From Kibdelosporangium aridum (lineage in GTDB: Bacteria > Actinomycetota > Actinomycetes > Mycobacteriales > Pseudonocardiaceae), in NCBI RefSeq assembly GCF_900176515.1, contig NZ_FWXV01000003.1:682001-746000 (forward strand): 64,000 nt of DNA, in the 5' to 3' direction. Below the pieces are notes generated by a model. The model did not search any database, had not been told where the DNA came from, and saw only the letters and a program-made list of their open reading frames with translations. Numbering within the stretch: the first letter of the stretch is position 1; every line of letters begins with the position of its first letter. Made by a program: the position numbers and the translations under genes. Below, piece after piece: positions 31,666 to 39,869 of this stretch.

Positions 31666-34600
31666 CTATTTCAGCAGGCCCCGGTCGTAGGCGATGGCCA
31701 CCGCTTCGGCCCGTCGGCTGGCTCCCAGCTTGGCCATGATCCGCGACAGGTGCACGCTCACCGTCTTCTCGCTGATGTACAGCTCCTCGCCGACCTGCCG
31801 GTTCGTCTGCCCCATCGCCACCAGCTTGAGCACGGACTGCTCACGCGGCGTGAACAGGTCCACCGTGTCCCGCGGCCCGGGGCCGTCCTCGGTCAGCGAC
31901 AGCCTGGCTCGGCGCGCCAGCTGCGCCAACGCGTCCAGCAGGGGTTTCGCGCCCAGTTCGTCCGCGGTCTTGTACGCAAGCCGGAGCTGTGTGCTGGCCT
32001 CATCCCTGCGGTCTGCTCCGAGTAGTGCCTCGGCGTAGCGCCAGCGGGCTTGGGCCTGGTCGTAGACGGCCCCGTAGTCCGACGCCTCTACGACCTTGGA
32101 CCAGGCGTCGGGGTCGCTGGCACCGTGCAGCCTGGTCAGCTCGGCCTTGGCGCGGGCGGCCCAGAACAGGCCGTCCGGTCCGAGAGTGCCGGCCCGCGGT
32201 GTGCTGTTCACCGCCGTTTGCAAAGCCAGCTCGGCGAAGCGCTCGCCCTCGGCGAGCATCTCGGCGATGGGCTCACCCTTCACCCGGGCCTTGGCCACGG
32301 CGTCGGCCGCGGCACTGGCGGCCAGCGTGCCCAGTTTGATGCCGACCATCGGCCAAGGGCCGATCACCCGCCTGGACCATTCGAGGACCTCGGCCGCCCG
32401 CTGGATCGCCACGTCGGGCTTGCCCCGCCAGCTGGCGAGCTCGGCGCCCGCTGTGCCGGACGCCAACGCGATCTGCAGCTCCCGCCACTCCGACCGCAGG
32501 TTGGTCAGCAGGCGTTCCGCGTCGGCGAAACGGCCGCGCCCCACCACGATGTACAAGTTGGCTGCGGCAAGGCGTGCGGTGACCGTGCTCGAAATCCGGC
32601 CGCGTGGCTGCTCCAGTTGCTCGTCCGCGGCATTCCAGTTGCCACTCGCGTACTGGGTGAGCGTCTGCAGCCACCGCAGTTCCACGCCGAAGTCGCTCCA
32701 CGACAACCCGGTACTGCGGGCCAGCTGGATGCCTTCTGCCAACACCGTCGCCGCCTCGTCGAACAGACCCAGCTCGTAGCGGCTGAGGCCGTCGTAGAAG
32801 CGGGCCCGCAAGCCGACCGTGATCGCGTCGGCCGCGCTGGCCCGGTCTTTGGCCGACATCAGAAGGTTGTGGCTTTCCTCGATGGCGCCGCTGGCTTCGA
32901 CCACGATCGCGAGCGTGGTCAGCGCGTCGGCCTCGGCTCCGGTCGCTCCGACCGCCCTGGCGTCTTCGATCGCCGATTCCGCGTGCTCACGAGCGAGCCG
33001 CAGTTCGCCCTCGGCACGCAACATTCGCGCGTACACGGCCGCAACCCACGCACGCGTCGGACTCGGTGGCAGGTCAGCGGCCTTCGCCCAGGCCGCCTCG
33101 ATGACCGCACGCGCTTCCTCTTCACTGCCGTCGATCGCCATCAGCGTCTGCGCGAGCCTGCGGCGGACCTCGACCTTGACTTCCAGATCGCTTTGCCGGT
33201 CCGCGACTTTCACCGCCGAGCGGGCGTAGGCGATCGCGCGCTCCGGGTCACCGGACGTCCCTGCCGACCAAGATGCCTTACGCAGCAACTTCAACTCGGT
33301 GACGTCCGCGGGACGGTGTTGTTCGTCAACGGAATCCCACAGCCGGAGCGCGGTTTCCAGGTGCCGCAACGCCTCCCCAGGCGCGCCGAGCTCCGTGGCT
33401 TCCTTCGCCGCCTTGACCGACGCGAACAACGCGTTGGCCAGCGAGTTGCTTTCCATGCTGTGATAGGCGAAAGCGGCCGAGTTACCGCGTTCGTCCAGCC
33501 GCCCCTTCAAGTACCGGGCGTACGCGGCGTGCAGCCGGACTCGTTCGCCGGGCAGCAGATCGCCGTAGACGGCCTCCCGCATCAACGCATGCCGGAACGA
33601 GTAGTGCACCTGCTCGCCACCGGTCACGAAGATGTGGTGCTGCACGGCCTCGCGCAGCGTCTCCTCCAGCGCGATGTCGTCGAGGTCACCGACCTCTCGC
33701 AAGGTGCTGTGCTTCACCGTCCGCCCAGCCACCGAAGCCAGCCGGATCACCTGCTGCGCGGGCTCGCTGAGCCGCTCGACCCTGGACAGCAGGACGTCCG
33801 CGAGCGACGACGGGATACCGCACTCGTCATCGGCGATCGCGGCGAGCAGTTCCTCAGCGAAGAAGGCGTTTCCCTCAGACTGTTCGGCGACCTTGCGCAC
33901 AGTCTCCTGATCGACAAGCCCTTCGGCCAACGCGTCCACGAAATGGCGCGCCGCGGTCTTGTCGAACGGAGGCAGCTCCACCCGCTCCACGGCGGGCAGC
34001 CGGACCAGTTCGGCGAGCAGCGGCCGCAGCGGATGCCTGCGATGCAAGTCGTCAGTCCTATAGGTACACACTATGAGCATCCGCTGCGTTCGCAGTCTGC
34101 TCATCAAGAACGACAGCAGCCCGCGGGTCGAACTGTCCGCCCAATGCAGATCTTCGATCACCAGCACGACCGTGCTGTCCTCGGCCAGTTCACTGAGCAG
34201 GCTGTGTACGGCGTCGAACAGCCTCAGCTGTGCGATGTCCTGCTCGCGGCGCGGCTGCATGCCTTGCACCTTGCCGATCGCCGGCGCGAAGTTCGGCATG
34301 AACCGTTGCGGCTCCGGCTCCTGCGTCTGATGGCTGGACACCACCAGGTCCGGCAGCAACATCCCCAGCGCAGGCCTGGCCAGCACGTCGTCACGGCCCA
34401 ATGCGCGCAGTTGCGTGAGCGCTTCGGCGAACGGCAGGTAAGGCAGGCCCGTCTCGCCGACATCGACGCAACGCCCAGCCAGCACGACCGCGCCTTGCTC
34501 GGCCGCGATCGCGCTGATCTCTTCGACCATCCGTGTCTTACCAATACCGGCGTCCCCAGCGATCAGCACCGCACCAGCCGTACCCCCAGAGGAACGGCTG

Positions 34601-34680
34601 AAGGCCGCGCGCAACCGGTCCATCTCCCGGATGCGCGCGACCAACGGTATTCCTGATCCCAACCTCGGCACGTCAGGCAT
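31666..34680 (-). CDS. LAL-type LuxR regulator (AAA ATPase plus TPR-like region)
   Basis: 1004 aa, large ATP-binding LuxR regulator. Walker A GDAGIGKT (42-49), Walker B VVLVIEDLHWAD near 180. A long helical TPR-like region occupies about 400-900. A C-terminal LuxR helix-turn-helix spans about 945-1004 (FTPREQSVLKLVAMGQTN and SEKTVSVHLSRIMAKL). Such proteins are usually activators of catabolic or secondary-metabolite genes. Neighbours downstream on the same strand are the ABC pair; upstream is a tiny gene 11 bp away. The start (ATG at 34680) gives an N-terminus immediately before the ATPase domain. Confidence 0.94.
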   Translation of the reverse strand: MPDVPRLGSGIPLVARIREMDRLRAAFSRSSGGTAGAVLIAGDAGIGKTRMVEEISAIAAEQGAVVLAGRCVDVGETGLPYLPFAEALTQLRALGRDDVLARPALGMLLPDLVVSSHQTQEPEPQRFMPNFAPAIGKVQGMQPRREQDIAQLRLFDAVHSLLSELAEDSTVVLVIEDLHWADSSTRGLLSFLMSRLRTQRMLIVCTYRTDDLHRRHPLRPLLAELVRLPAVERVELPPFDKTAARHFVDALAEGLVDQETVRKVAEQSEGNAFFAEELLAAIADDECGIPSSLADVLLSRVERLSEPAQQVIRLASVAGRTVKHSTLREVGDLDDIALEETLREAVQHHIFVTGGEQVHYSFRHALMREAVYGDLLPGERVRLHAAYARYLKGRLDERGNSAAFAYHSMESNSLANALFASVKAAKEATELGAPGEALRHLETALRLWDSVDEQHRPADVTELKLLRKASWSAGTSGDPERAIAYARSAVKVADRQSDLEVKVEVRRRLAQTLMAIDGSEEEARAVIEAAWAKAADLPPSPTRAWVAAVYARMLRAEGELRLAREHAESAIEDARAVGATGAEADALTTLAIVVEASGAIEESHNLLMSAKDRASAADAITVGLRARFYDGLSRYELGLFDEAATVLAEGIQLARSTGLSWSDFGVELRWLQTLTQYASGNWNAADEQLEQPRGRISSTVTARLAAANLYIVVGRGRFADAERLLTNLRSEWRELQIALASGTAGAELASWRGKPDVAIQRAAEVLEWSRRVIGPWPMVGIKLGTLAASAAADAVAKARVKGEPIAEMLAEGERFAELALQTAVNSTPRAGTLGPDGLFWAARAKAELTRLHGASDPDAWSKVVEASDYGAVYDQAQARWRYAEALLGADRRDEASTQLRLAYKTADELGAKPLLDALAQLARRARLSLTEDGPGPRDTVDLFTPREQSVLKLVAMGQTNRQVGEELYISEKTVSVHLSRIMAKLGASRRAEAVAIAYDRGLLK

Positions 34681-34691
34681 AGTGACACACC

Positions 34692-34856
34692 TCAGGCCGC
34701 GCGGTGTTCACCATTTCCGTCGGACCGATGTACTCGAAGCCGCTGCCACCAGCGGGGTCGCCGAGTCTGGCGAACCTCACGCAGGTGCTGCCTGGTGATC
34801 GCGTCACCCCTGCGGTAGGCGATCTCCGCGTTGACGGCCTCTGGGGTCCATTCCAT
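34692..34856 (-). CDS. Small basic protein ahead of the LAL regulator
   Basis: 54 aa. It reads MEWTPEAVNAEIAYRRGD, then REVRQTRRPRWWQRLR, ending GNGEHRAA. It has a good ribosome-binding site (GAGG 8-11 bp upstream) and stops 11 bp before the LAL start, so the two are probably cotranscribed. The overlapping frame on the same strand (34673-34861) and the opposite-strand frame have no such support. The MxWTPE...AEIxYR pattern is common among short actinobacterial proteins of unknown function. Confidence 0.65.
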   Translation of the reverse strand: MEWTPEAVNAEIAYRRGDAITRQHLREVRQTRRPRWWQRLRVHRSDGNGEHRAA

Positions 34857-34947
34857 CTCACTCACCTCGTTGTCTCGTCATTTCGGTGATGATGAGATTC
34901 GCCGTAAGGCCCCGATCCGGACATCGGAAGAACAACCACTGTTATGG

Positions 34948-34983
34948 GTGTGGCCCCTTACTGCAGGGAGTAAGGGGCCACAC
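34948..34983. terminator. Hairpin terminator of the chitinase gene
   Basis: A perfect 15-bp stem (GTGTGGCCCCTTACT and its complement) with a 6-nt loop GCAGGG lies 50-85 bp after the chitinase stop on the minus strand. It is the strongest hairpin in this intergenic region and probably ends chitinase transcription. Confidence 0.75.
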
Positions 34984-35032
34984 AGGCCAGGTAAGGCGGA
35001 CTGAGGAGCACAGGTTTCCGCAGGTCGACGCC

Positions 35033-37321
35033 CTAACAGGCGCCCAGATCGGTCCACACCTCCCGCGTGCCCGGCTCCTCGCTTTGAGTCCACCACCTGG
35101 CTCGCCAGTTGTGCCCCTTGTGGGACACCTGCTGGCCACCGGTGTAGACGCTGGTCGCGGTCCACGCCGGGGCGGTGCAGGGACCTGGCGGCGGGTCGGT
35201 CGGCGGCGGGTCCGAGCCACCTGTGCCACGCGGGTGGTCCGTGGTCAGCGCGTAGCTCTTGCCGCCGAACGTGAGCTTGAAGTTGGCGGGTGTGGCGATC
35301 GGCATCTGGTAGACCACCGCGACCTCGACGGTGCCGCCCGGCGCGACTGTCTGCCAGCTCGGAATCGTCACCGAGACGTGCTGGAATTCACCCTTCAGGC
35401 CACCCACGTTCGGTCCACTGTGCCCACGCTGGGTCACGCGCAGGCCGAAGCCGGACTGGTCGGTCATGCTGCCCGGCGCGCTGGTGCCGTAGTCGAACTC
35501 GAGCACGGCTCCACCGGGGATCGAGGTGGTCGACCGGTTGGTGATCCGCATCTTCGGGTTGATCGGGTAGTTGCTGTCGCCCAACGCGAACCCGCTGAAC
35601 GTGACTCCGACGTCCAGGACACTGGCGGGGATCGCGCTGTTGGACTTCGTAGCCCCGTACGGTGCCGCGCCACGCATGCCCGTGTTGAGCGCGTCGATCA
35701 GGGTCGTACCCATGAAGTACTGGTTCTTGGCCGTGTCGAAGCCGTAGTCACCGGAGAGCTCCCAGATCATCACGCCACCGATGCCCTTGTCCGCCACGTA
35801 CTTCGCTTTGGCCGCGATGGACGTCTCGTCCTCAGTGGACAGGAAGACGCGTTTCTGCGCGTTCCACAGCCACGGGCTGACCAGCGTGCTGTTGTAGTTG
35901 CGGGCGTACGTGCCGGTGAGGCGATCCGCCGGGTCGTTGACCGGGTCGAGGCCGTACGCGGTCAAGTAGTCGCCCTGGATGCCGCGTTCGAGGTTCTTCG
36001 CGTGCCACATGGGATTCACCCCGGACGGAACCTCGGCGCCGCCCGCGGTCGAGTCGTGCCAGAGGTTGTCGATACCGATCGCGCCGTTGCCGCACGGCAC
36101 GGTCGAGCCGACACTGGATCCCGTGCCAGGCGGGCACTTCGTCTGATCCGGGAGCGCCGCGGTGCCCCAAAGCCCGTTCGTACCGCCGTTCACGCCTTGC
36201 CAGCCGCGGGTGTAGAACGGCACACCGATGTTGATCCGACCGGCGGGCATGTTGCCGCGGAAGTAGTGGTACGCCCAGTCGGTGTTGAGATACCCCATGC
36301 CTTCGTACTGTGCTGTCGTGTAAACCTGCCAGTGCTTGAGCTCGGCGTCGGCACCGTCGTCGAACAACGCGGCGTTCGGTCCCACGAAGTGGTTCCACGA
36401 GCCGTGCAGGTCGTAGGACATCAAGTTGGCGAAGTCCAGGTACTGCGTCACTTGGTAGGTCTCGGCACCGCGCAGAATCCAGCCGGAGGACGAAACCGCG
36501 GCGGTCAGCAGGTAGTGCTTGCCGTCGGCCGCACCGGCAGCGTCCAGTTTGGATCGCAGCGTGCGCATCAGGTTGACGTAACCGGCCATCTGCTGGCCGC
36601 GAGTGGTCTGGGAAATCCAGAAGTCGTCCGGGTTTCCGGCGTAGTTCGCCGATGTGGCGTACTCGTAGTCGATGTCGGCACCGTTGAAGCCGTACTGCCG
36701 CAGGAACGCGACGACCGAGTCGGCGAAGGTGTCGATCGCGGCCTGGCTCTGGCCCATCTTGTAGAAACCGCCGGAGGCGGTGCGGCTGCCGTCCGGGTTG
36801 AGGAACCCGCCGGTTTCGGCCCAGCCGCCGACCGAGATCAGCGTTTTGACCTCCGGGTGCTGCTTCTTGTACTTGGTCAGCAGGTTGAAGTGTCCCTTGT
36901 ACGGCAGGGACGGGTCCATCTCGGCACCGGGCACGCCCGGCCACTGCATCCCGGTCGAGGCGTTGCCGGGACCAACTGGGCCGACCGAGATCCGGTTGTC
37001 GGCGCCGACATGCGCGAACGCGTAGTTGATGTGCGTGATCTTGGTCCACGGGATGTCGCCGGCCAGGTACCGGGGTGAACCGTCCTTGCCGGTTCGCCAG
37101 CTGGTGAAGTAGCCGATCACCCTGCGGGTGTTGCCGTTCGCCAGTTTCTCGCGTCCTGCCGTGTCGTAGACCGTGCAGTAGGGGACTGTGACACCGGCCG
37201 TGGTCGCGAGGCCGTCGGGTCTGCAGTCGTCGGCGGCTGCGGCCTGCCGGTCGACCGAGATCGCGAACAATCCGGCAAGGGCGACAACCAAACCGATCAA
37301 GGAAAAGCGAAATCGAGTCAT
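35033..37321 (-). CDS. Secreted GH18 chitinase with C-terminal chitin-binding module
   Basis: 762 aa. Signal peptide about residues 1-30 (FSLIGLVVALAGLFAI ... AAAA). GH18 catalytic barrel about 64-590: SVGGW (163-167) and the active-site motif FNGADIDYE, where E220 is the acid and D216/D218 the paired Asp; the first Asp of DxxDxDxE is Asn. A beta-rich domain follows, then a Pro-rich linker (GSDPPPTDPPPGP) and a CBM5/12-type module at about 714-762 (aromatic residues in YTGGQQVSHKGHNWRARWWT, in part). It would degrade chitin outside the cell. ATG at 37321 with GGAGG upstream. Two DasR/chitinase boxes lie 68 and 91 bp upstream. Confidence 0.95.
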   Translation of the reverse strand: MTRFRFSLIGLVVALAGLFAISVDRQAAAADDCRPDGLATTAGVTVPYCTVYDTAGREKLANGNTRRVIGYFTSWRTGKDGSPRYLAGDIPWTKITHINYAFAHVGADNRISVGPVGPGNASTGMQWPGVPGAEMDPSLPYKGHFNLLTKYKKQHPEVKTLISVGGWAETGGFLNPDGSRTASGGFYKMGQSQAAIDTFADSVVAFLRQYGFNGADIDYEYATSANYAGNPDDFWISQTTRGQQMAGYVNLMRTLRSKLDAAGAADGKHYLLTAAVSSSGWILRGAETYQVTQYLDFANLMSYDLHGSWNHFVGPNAALFDDGADAELKHWQVYTTAQYEGMGYLNTDWAYHYFRGNMPAGRINIGVPFYTRGWQGVNGGTNGLWGTAALPDQTKCPPGTGSSVGSTVPCGNGAIGIDNLWHDSTAGGAEVPSGVNPMWHAKNLERGIQGDYLTAYGLDPVNDPADRLTGTYARNYNSTLVSPWLWNAQKRVFLSTEDETSIAAKAKYVADKGIGGVMIWELSGDYGFDTAKNQYFMGTTLIDALNTGMRGAAPYGATKSNSAIPASVLDVGVTFSGFALGDSNYPINPKMRITNRSTTSIPGGAVLEFDYGTSAPGSMTDQSGFGLRVTQRGHSGPNVGGLKGEFQHVSVTIPSWQTVAPGGTVEVAVVYQMPIATPANFKLTFGGKSYALTTDHPRGTGGSDPPPTDPPPGPCTAPAWTATSVYTGGQQVSHKGHNWRARWWTQSEEPGTREVWTDLGAC

Positions 37322-37388
37322 CTTCGACCTCCGCCAGGGGCAGGGGGTGGCACGGGCCACGTCCTGTCGGAAATGTCTCGACATTAAG

Positions 37389-37400
37389 AGGTCCAGACCT
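37389..37400. promoter_or_regulatory. Chitinase-promoter DasR-type box 1
   Basis: AGGTCCAGACCT, 11 of 12 identical to the TGGTCCAGACCT repeat known from Streptomyces chitinase promoters. It lies 68 bp upstream of the chitinase start. Confidence 0.72.
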
Positions 37401-37411
37401 CGTCGAGCAAT

Positions 37412-37423
37412 AGGTCTGGACCA
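37412..37423. promoter_or_regulatory. Chitinase-promoter DasR-type box 2
   Basis: AGGTCTGGACCA, which on the minus strand is exactly TGGTCCAGACCT, the Streptomyces chitinase direct-repeat consensus. The centre lies 23 bp from box 1, placing both on nearly the same DNA face. GlcNAc-dependent control by DasR or a relative is the natural inference. Confidence 0.78.
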
Positions 37424-37463
37424 ATGTTCCGCTATGCAGTGCGGCAGGCGATTGTTTCTTGAT

Positions 37464-37661
37464 CTATCTCTTGGTTTCGACGATGAACGTCGTCCATCCT
37501 GCCGTGTCGAATCGGAGCATGCCCGCTTGTGGATTCTTGGAGTCGCGCACGCTTGCTCCGGTGTGCGCCAAGGCGATTTCCACACAATCGTTGCCGGCGC
37601 CGCTACGGCTGCTCTTGCGCCAGACAACGCCGGCCGGTTCGGAAACAGTCAAAGCCTTCAC
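37464..37661 (-). CDS. DUF397 protein
   Basis: 65 aa, with the family signature VWRKSSRSGAGNDCVEIA and the ending RDSKNP...LRF...GWTTFI. DUF397 proteins are almost always paired with XRE regulators carrying DUF5753, as here, and are thought to be regulatory partners in developmental or antibiotic control in actinomycetes. The ATG overlaps the XRE gene's stop by 4 bp. Confidence 0.94.
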   Translation of the reverse strand: MKALTVSEPAGVVWRKSSRSGAGNDCVEIALAHTGASVRDSKNPQAGMLRFDTAGWTTFIVETKR

Positions 37662-38521
37662 TCCTCTCGTTGACGAGACAACCTTTCGGCTATCTGAGAG
37701 ACCAGATGCACACTGTCGTCCGGGCTTGCCGCGGACGCTCGCAAATGGTCGAACATCAACGTATACCGTTGGACGTCGGCTTGCTCCTCCAAGTACACAC
37801 CACCGGTGGTGGTGTCCACATAGACAACATCGGGATCCATTTGTTCGGGGAAACCAAGGATCAGAAACGGACCCTCCATAGAGGAGTGTGCGCCCGCCTC
37901 GAACGGAATCACCTGAATGGTGACGTTCGGCAGCGTTCCAATCTCACACAATCGGAGCAATTGTTCGCGCATGACACCCGGCCCGCCGACGATCCGGCGC
38001 AGCACCGCCTCGTCGATGATCGCCCAGTAGTTCGGCGGTTCCGAATCGGTCAGCAACCGCTGGCGTTCCATCCGCGCGCCGACCCGGCGCTCCACTTCGG
38101 CCTCTGGCCAGTCTGGACGGATCGACCGCATGACCGCACGGATGTAATCCTCGGTCTGCAGCAGACCGGGCACCAGCAAAGCCTGAAACGCACGCAATGA
38201 CGAAGCATCGGACTCCAGACCGACGAAGGCCCCGGTGAAAACCTCGTTATAGGCGTGCCACCAGCCCTTTTTGCGGGCCTCGCGGCTCAACTGGACAAGC
38301 GCTTCCAACCGGTCGGGAGCGACTTCGTAGAGCTCAAGCAAATCGCGCGCGTCGCGCGGCGTGACGCCCACATGGCCGGTTTCGATCCGGCTGATCTTCG
38401 ACGCGGAACACTCGAGCTTCTCGCCGACTTCCTCGATGGTCAGCTTCGCGGCCTCCCGCAACCGGCGAAGTTCGCTGGCCAGTCTGCGCCGCCGGACAGT
38501 GGGGCTTTGCCCTCGTGCCAT
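37658..38521 (-). CDS. XRE-family regulator with DUF5753 (Scr1-type, partner of DUF397)
   Basis: 287 aa. Helix-turn-helix at about 12-65 (ELRRLREAAKLTIEEVGEKLECSASKISRIE, in part) followed by the DUF5753 domain with VPGLLQTEDYIRA and RQRLLTDSEPPNYWAIIDEAVL (in part), ending with a basic helix. DNA-binding member of the abundant actinobacterial DUF397/XRE pairs, sometimes classified as toxin-antitoxin-like. Divergent from the 108-aa gene at 38651, with which it may share control. Confidence 0.94.
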   Translation of the reverse strand: MARGQSPTVRRRRLASELRRLREAAKLTIEEVGEKLECSASKISRIETGHVGVTPRDARDLLELYEVAPDRLEALVQLSREARKKGWWHAYNEVFTGAFVGLESDASSLRAFQALLVPGLLQTEDYIRAVMRSIRPDWPEAEVERRVGARMERQRLLTDSEPPNYWAIIDEAVLRRIVGGPGVMREQLLRLCEIGTLPNVTIQVIPFEAGAHSSMEGPFLILGFPEQMDPDVVYVDTTTGGVYLEEQADVQRYTLMFDHLRASAASPDDSVHLVSQIAERLSRQREE

Positions 38522-38650
38522 CTACCGCTCCCGATGTCACCCATTCGTGTGTTGCAACTTGCAGAATGCGGTTTGCAGCTCCAAGCTACTTCTTACCGCC
38601 TGTCAGGAGCAGTTGAAGGTCCGCACGGGACGCAGAGGACGTGGTGAAGC

Positions 38651-38977
38651 GTGGTCGACGTGAACAATTCCATCTTCGGCCACCTGGAGTCCTCGCTGAA
38701 CGGCTACCTGGCCGATCTCACCCGCCGAGGGGAGTCAGCGGACCCGGCGACAGCGACGAGGATCGCCAACAACGAACTTCCGCGCGTTGTCGCAGCCTTG
38801 CAAGCCGTCCTGGACGAACACCGTCCGGACGAGCAGGGCCGCTGCCCCACCTGCCGCAAGCGCTTGTTCGGCCGCGCGCCCGCGCCGTGCCGCGCGTACC
38901 TCGCGGCGCATCTGTGCCTGCTGGTCACCGAAGACGACCAGCCCTATCGCGACACCCCACAGCTCGGCGCCTGCTGA
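38651..38977 (+). CDS. Small protein with CPTC motif
   Basis: 108 aa, GTG start. The N-terminal half is helical (NSIFGHLESSLNGYLADL). A CPTCRKR motif and further Cys (PCRAYLAAHLC, final C) suggest a zinc-binding site or a redox pair. Divergent from the XRE regulator, a common position for genes controlled by such regulators. No named family recognised. Confidence 0.68.
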   Translation: MVDVNNSIFGHLESSLNGYLADLTRRGESADPATATRIANNELPRVVAALQAVLDEHRPDEQGRCPTCRKRLFGRAPAPCRAYLAAHLCLLVTEDDQPYRDTPQLGAC

Positions 38978-39869
38978 GCTCCCCAGACGAACCGGCCAGC
39001 CGGTTCGACCGGATCGCACGGTCCCTCCCCCCGGCCAACCCCCTTCCCTCGGCCGACCTCCCGTGCCATCCGGTGACCCTCCCCAGCGGGGCCGGAATTT
39101 TCGCGCCCCCCGACTGAATTTCCGGTCCCGCTGGCCTCCCAGGACGGTCCACTGTGCGCAAGCGCTCCGGTCTGTCCCGACAGGCCGGTCGCCGAGCTTT
39201 TCTTGCCGGGTTCCGGATGGCTCGCCCCGCGCCGGGCCTCCGCCCCCGCGACCGCCCATGCCAGTCGACGACCGAGCAACTCGGCGACAAACCCCGCCAT
39301 CAGGGGAGCCCTTGATTTCACGTTACCGCAGGGGTCTGACAGTTCCGGCTTCCCGCAACCCGTTCCGGGGGTGCTTCCCATGCCGCATCGAGACACTGTC
39401 GTTGGCCACAGCCAAAGCGCGGGCACTGTGATGCGGCGGCGCTGACGCGAACCACGGACGGGTGGTCTGACGATCTTGTGAACTGATCTTGGCGCACAGC
39501 ATCTCACCTGCTGTCACCAGGCCGGGTGTGATCAACTCGTCCGGATGAATTTTTTGCGCCGCAAGCAATCTGGCGCCATTATGGTGGTGAGCAGGAACGG
39601 TACACAAAGGACACGATGCTCATCGCCTTCGTGGCCGTACCCGCCCCAGTGCCGACACAGGTCGTGCCGACACGGAGGTTTCACATGATGGCCGGTTCCA
39701 GTCTCAAGCACCGGGCTCCGCGAGGGCCCTTCCGCCCACGTGGGGGTTTCGGGCGCGCACGGCGCGCCCTGGTGGACCAGCCTCGGTTAACAGGCTGTTA
39801 GTCCCACGCGCCTGAACCCGGGTTCATTCGAAATCCGGGTCATCCCCTGCTGGACCAAGGAAAGTAGAC
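38978..39869. other. Long gene-poor stretch upstream of the SulP-carbonic anhydrase gene
   Basis: About 890 bp without a convincing gene. The first 350 bp are extremely GC-rich and Pro/Arg-coding in several frames. A 61-codon frame at 39616-39801 has a plausible AAAGGA site but an Arg/Pro-rich sequence with no family; it could be a leader peptide. A TGAACCCGGGTTCA palindrome lies near the end. Most of this is probably a long 5' control region or decayed sequence. Confidence 0.5.
39813..39826. promoter_or_regulatory. Perfect palindrome upstream of the SulP-carbonic anhydrase gene
   Basis: TGAACCCGGGTTCA is a perfect 14-bp palindrome ending 43 bp before the start codon. Candidate operator; no regulator identified. 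Its second half also pairs weakly with CCGGGT at 39835-39840. Confidence 0.4.

Noticed and set aside
32050..34656. An 868-codon plus-strand frame opposite the LAL regulator
   Set aside because: Antisense shadow of an intact 1004-aa regulator; no recognisable protein features.
34886..37078. A 730-codon plus-strand frame opposite the chitinase
   Set aside because: Antisense shadow; it crosses a terminator hairpin and has no family resemblance.
39616..39801. Short plus-strand ORF with AAAGGA upstream
   Set aside because: Arg/Pro-rich sequence with no family. It could be a leader peptide of the SulP gene, but there is no evidence beyond the ribosome-binding site.
39813..39840. tRNA T-arm-like sequence GGTTCATTCGAAATCC
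   Set aside because: No acceptor, D or anticodon stems could be drawn around it, and the loop has the wrong length.
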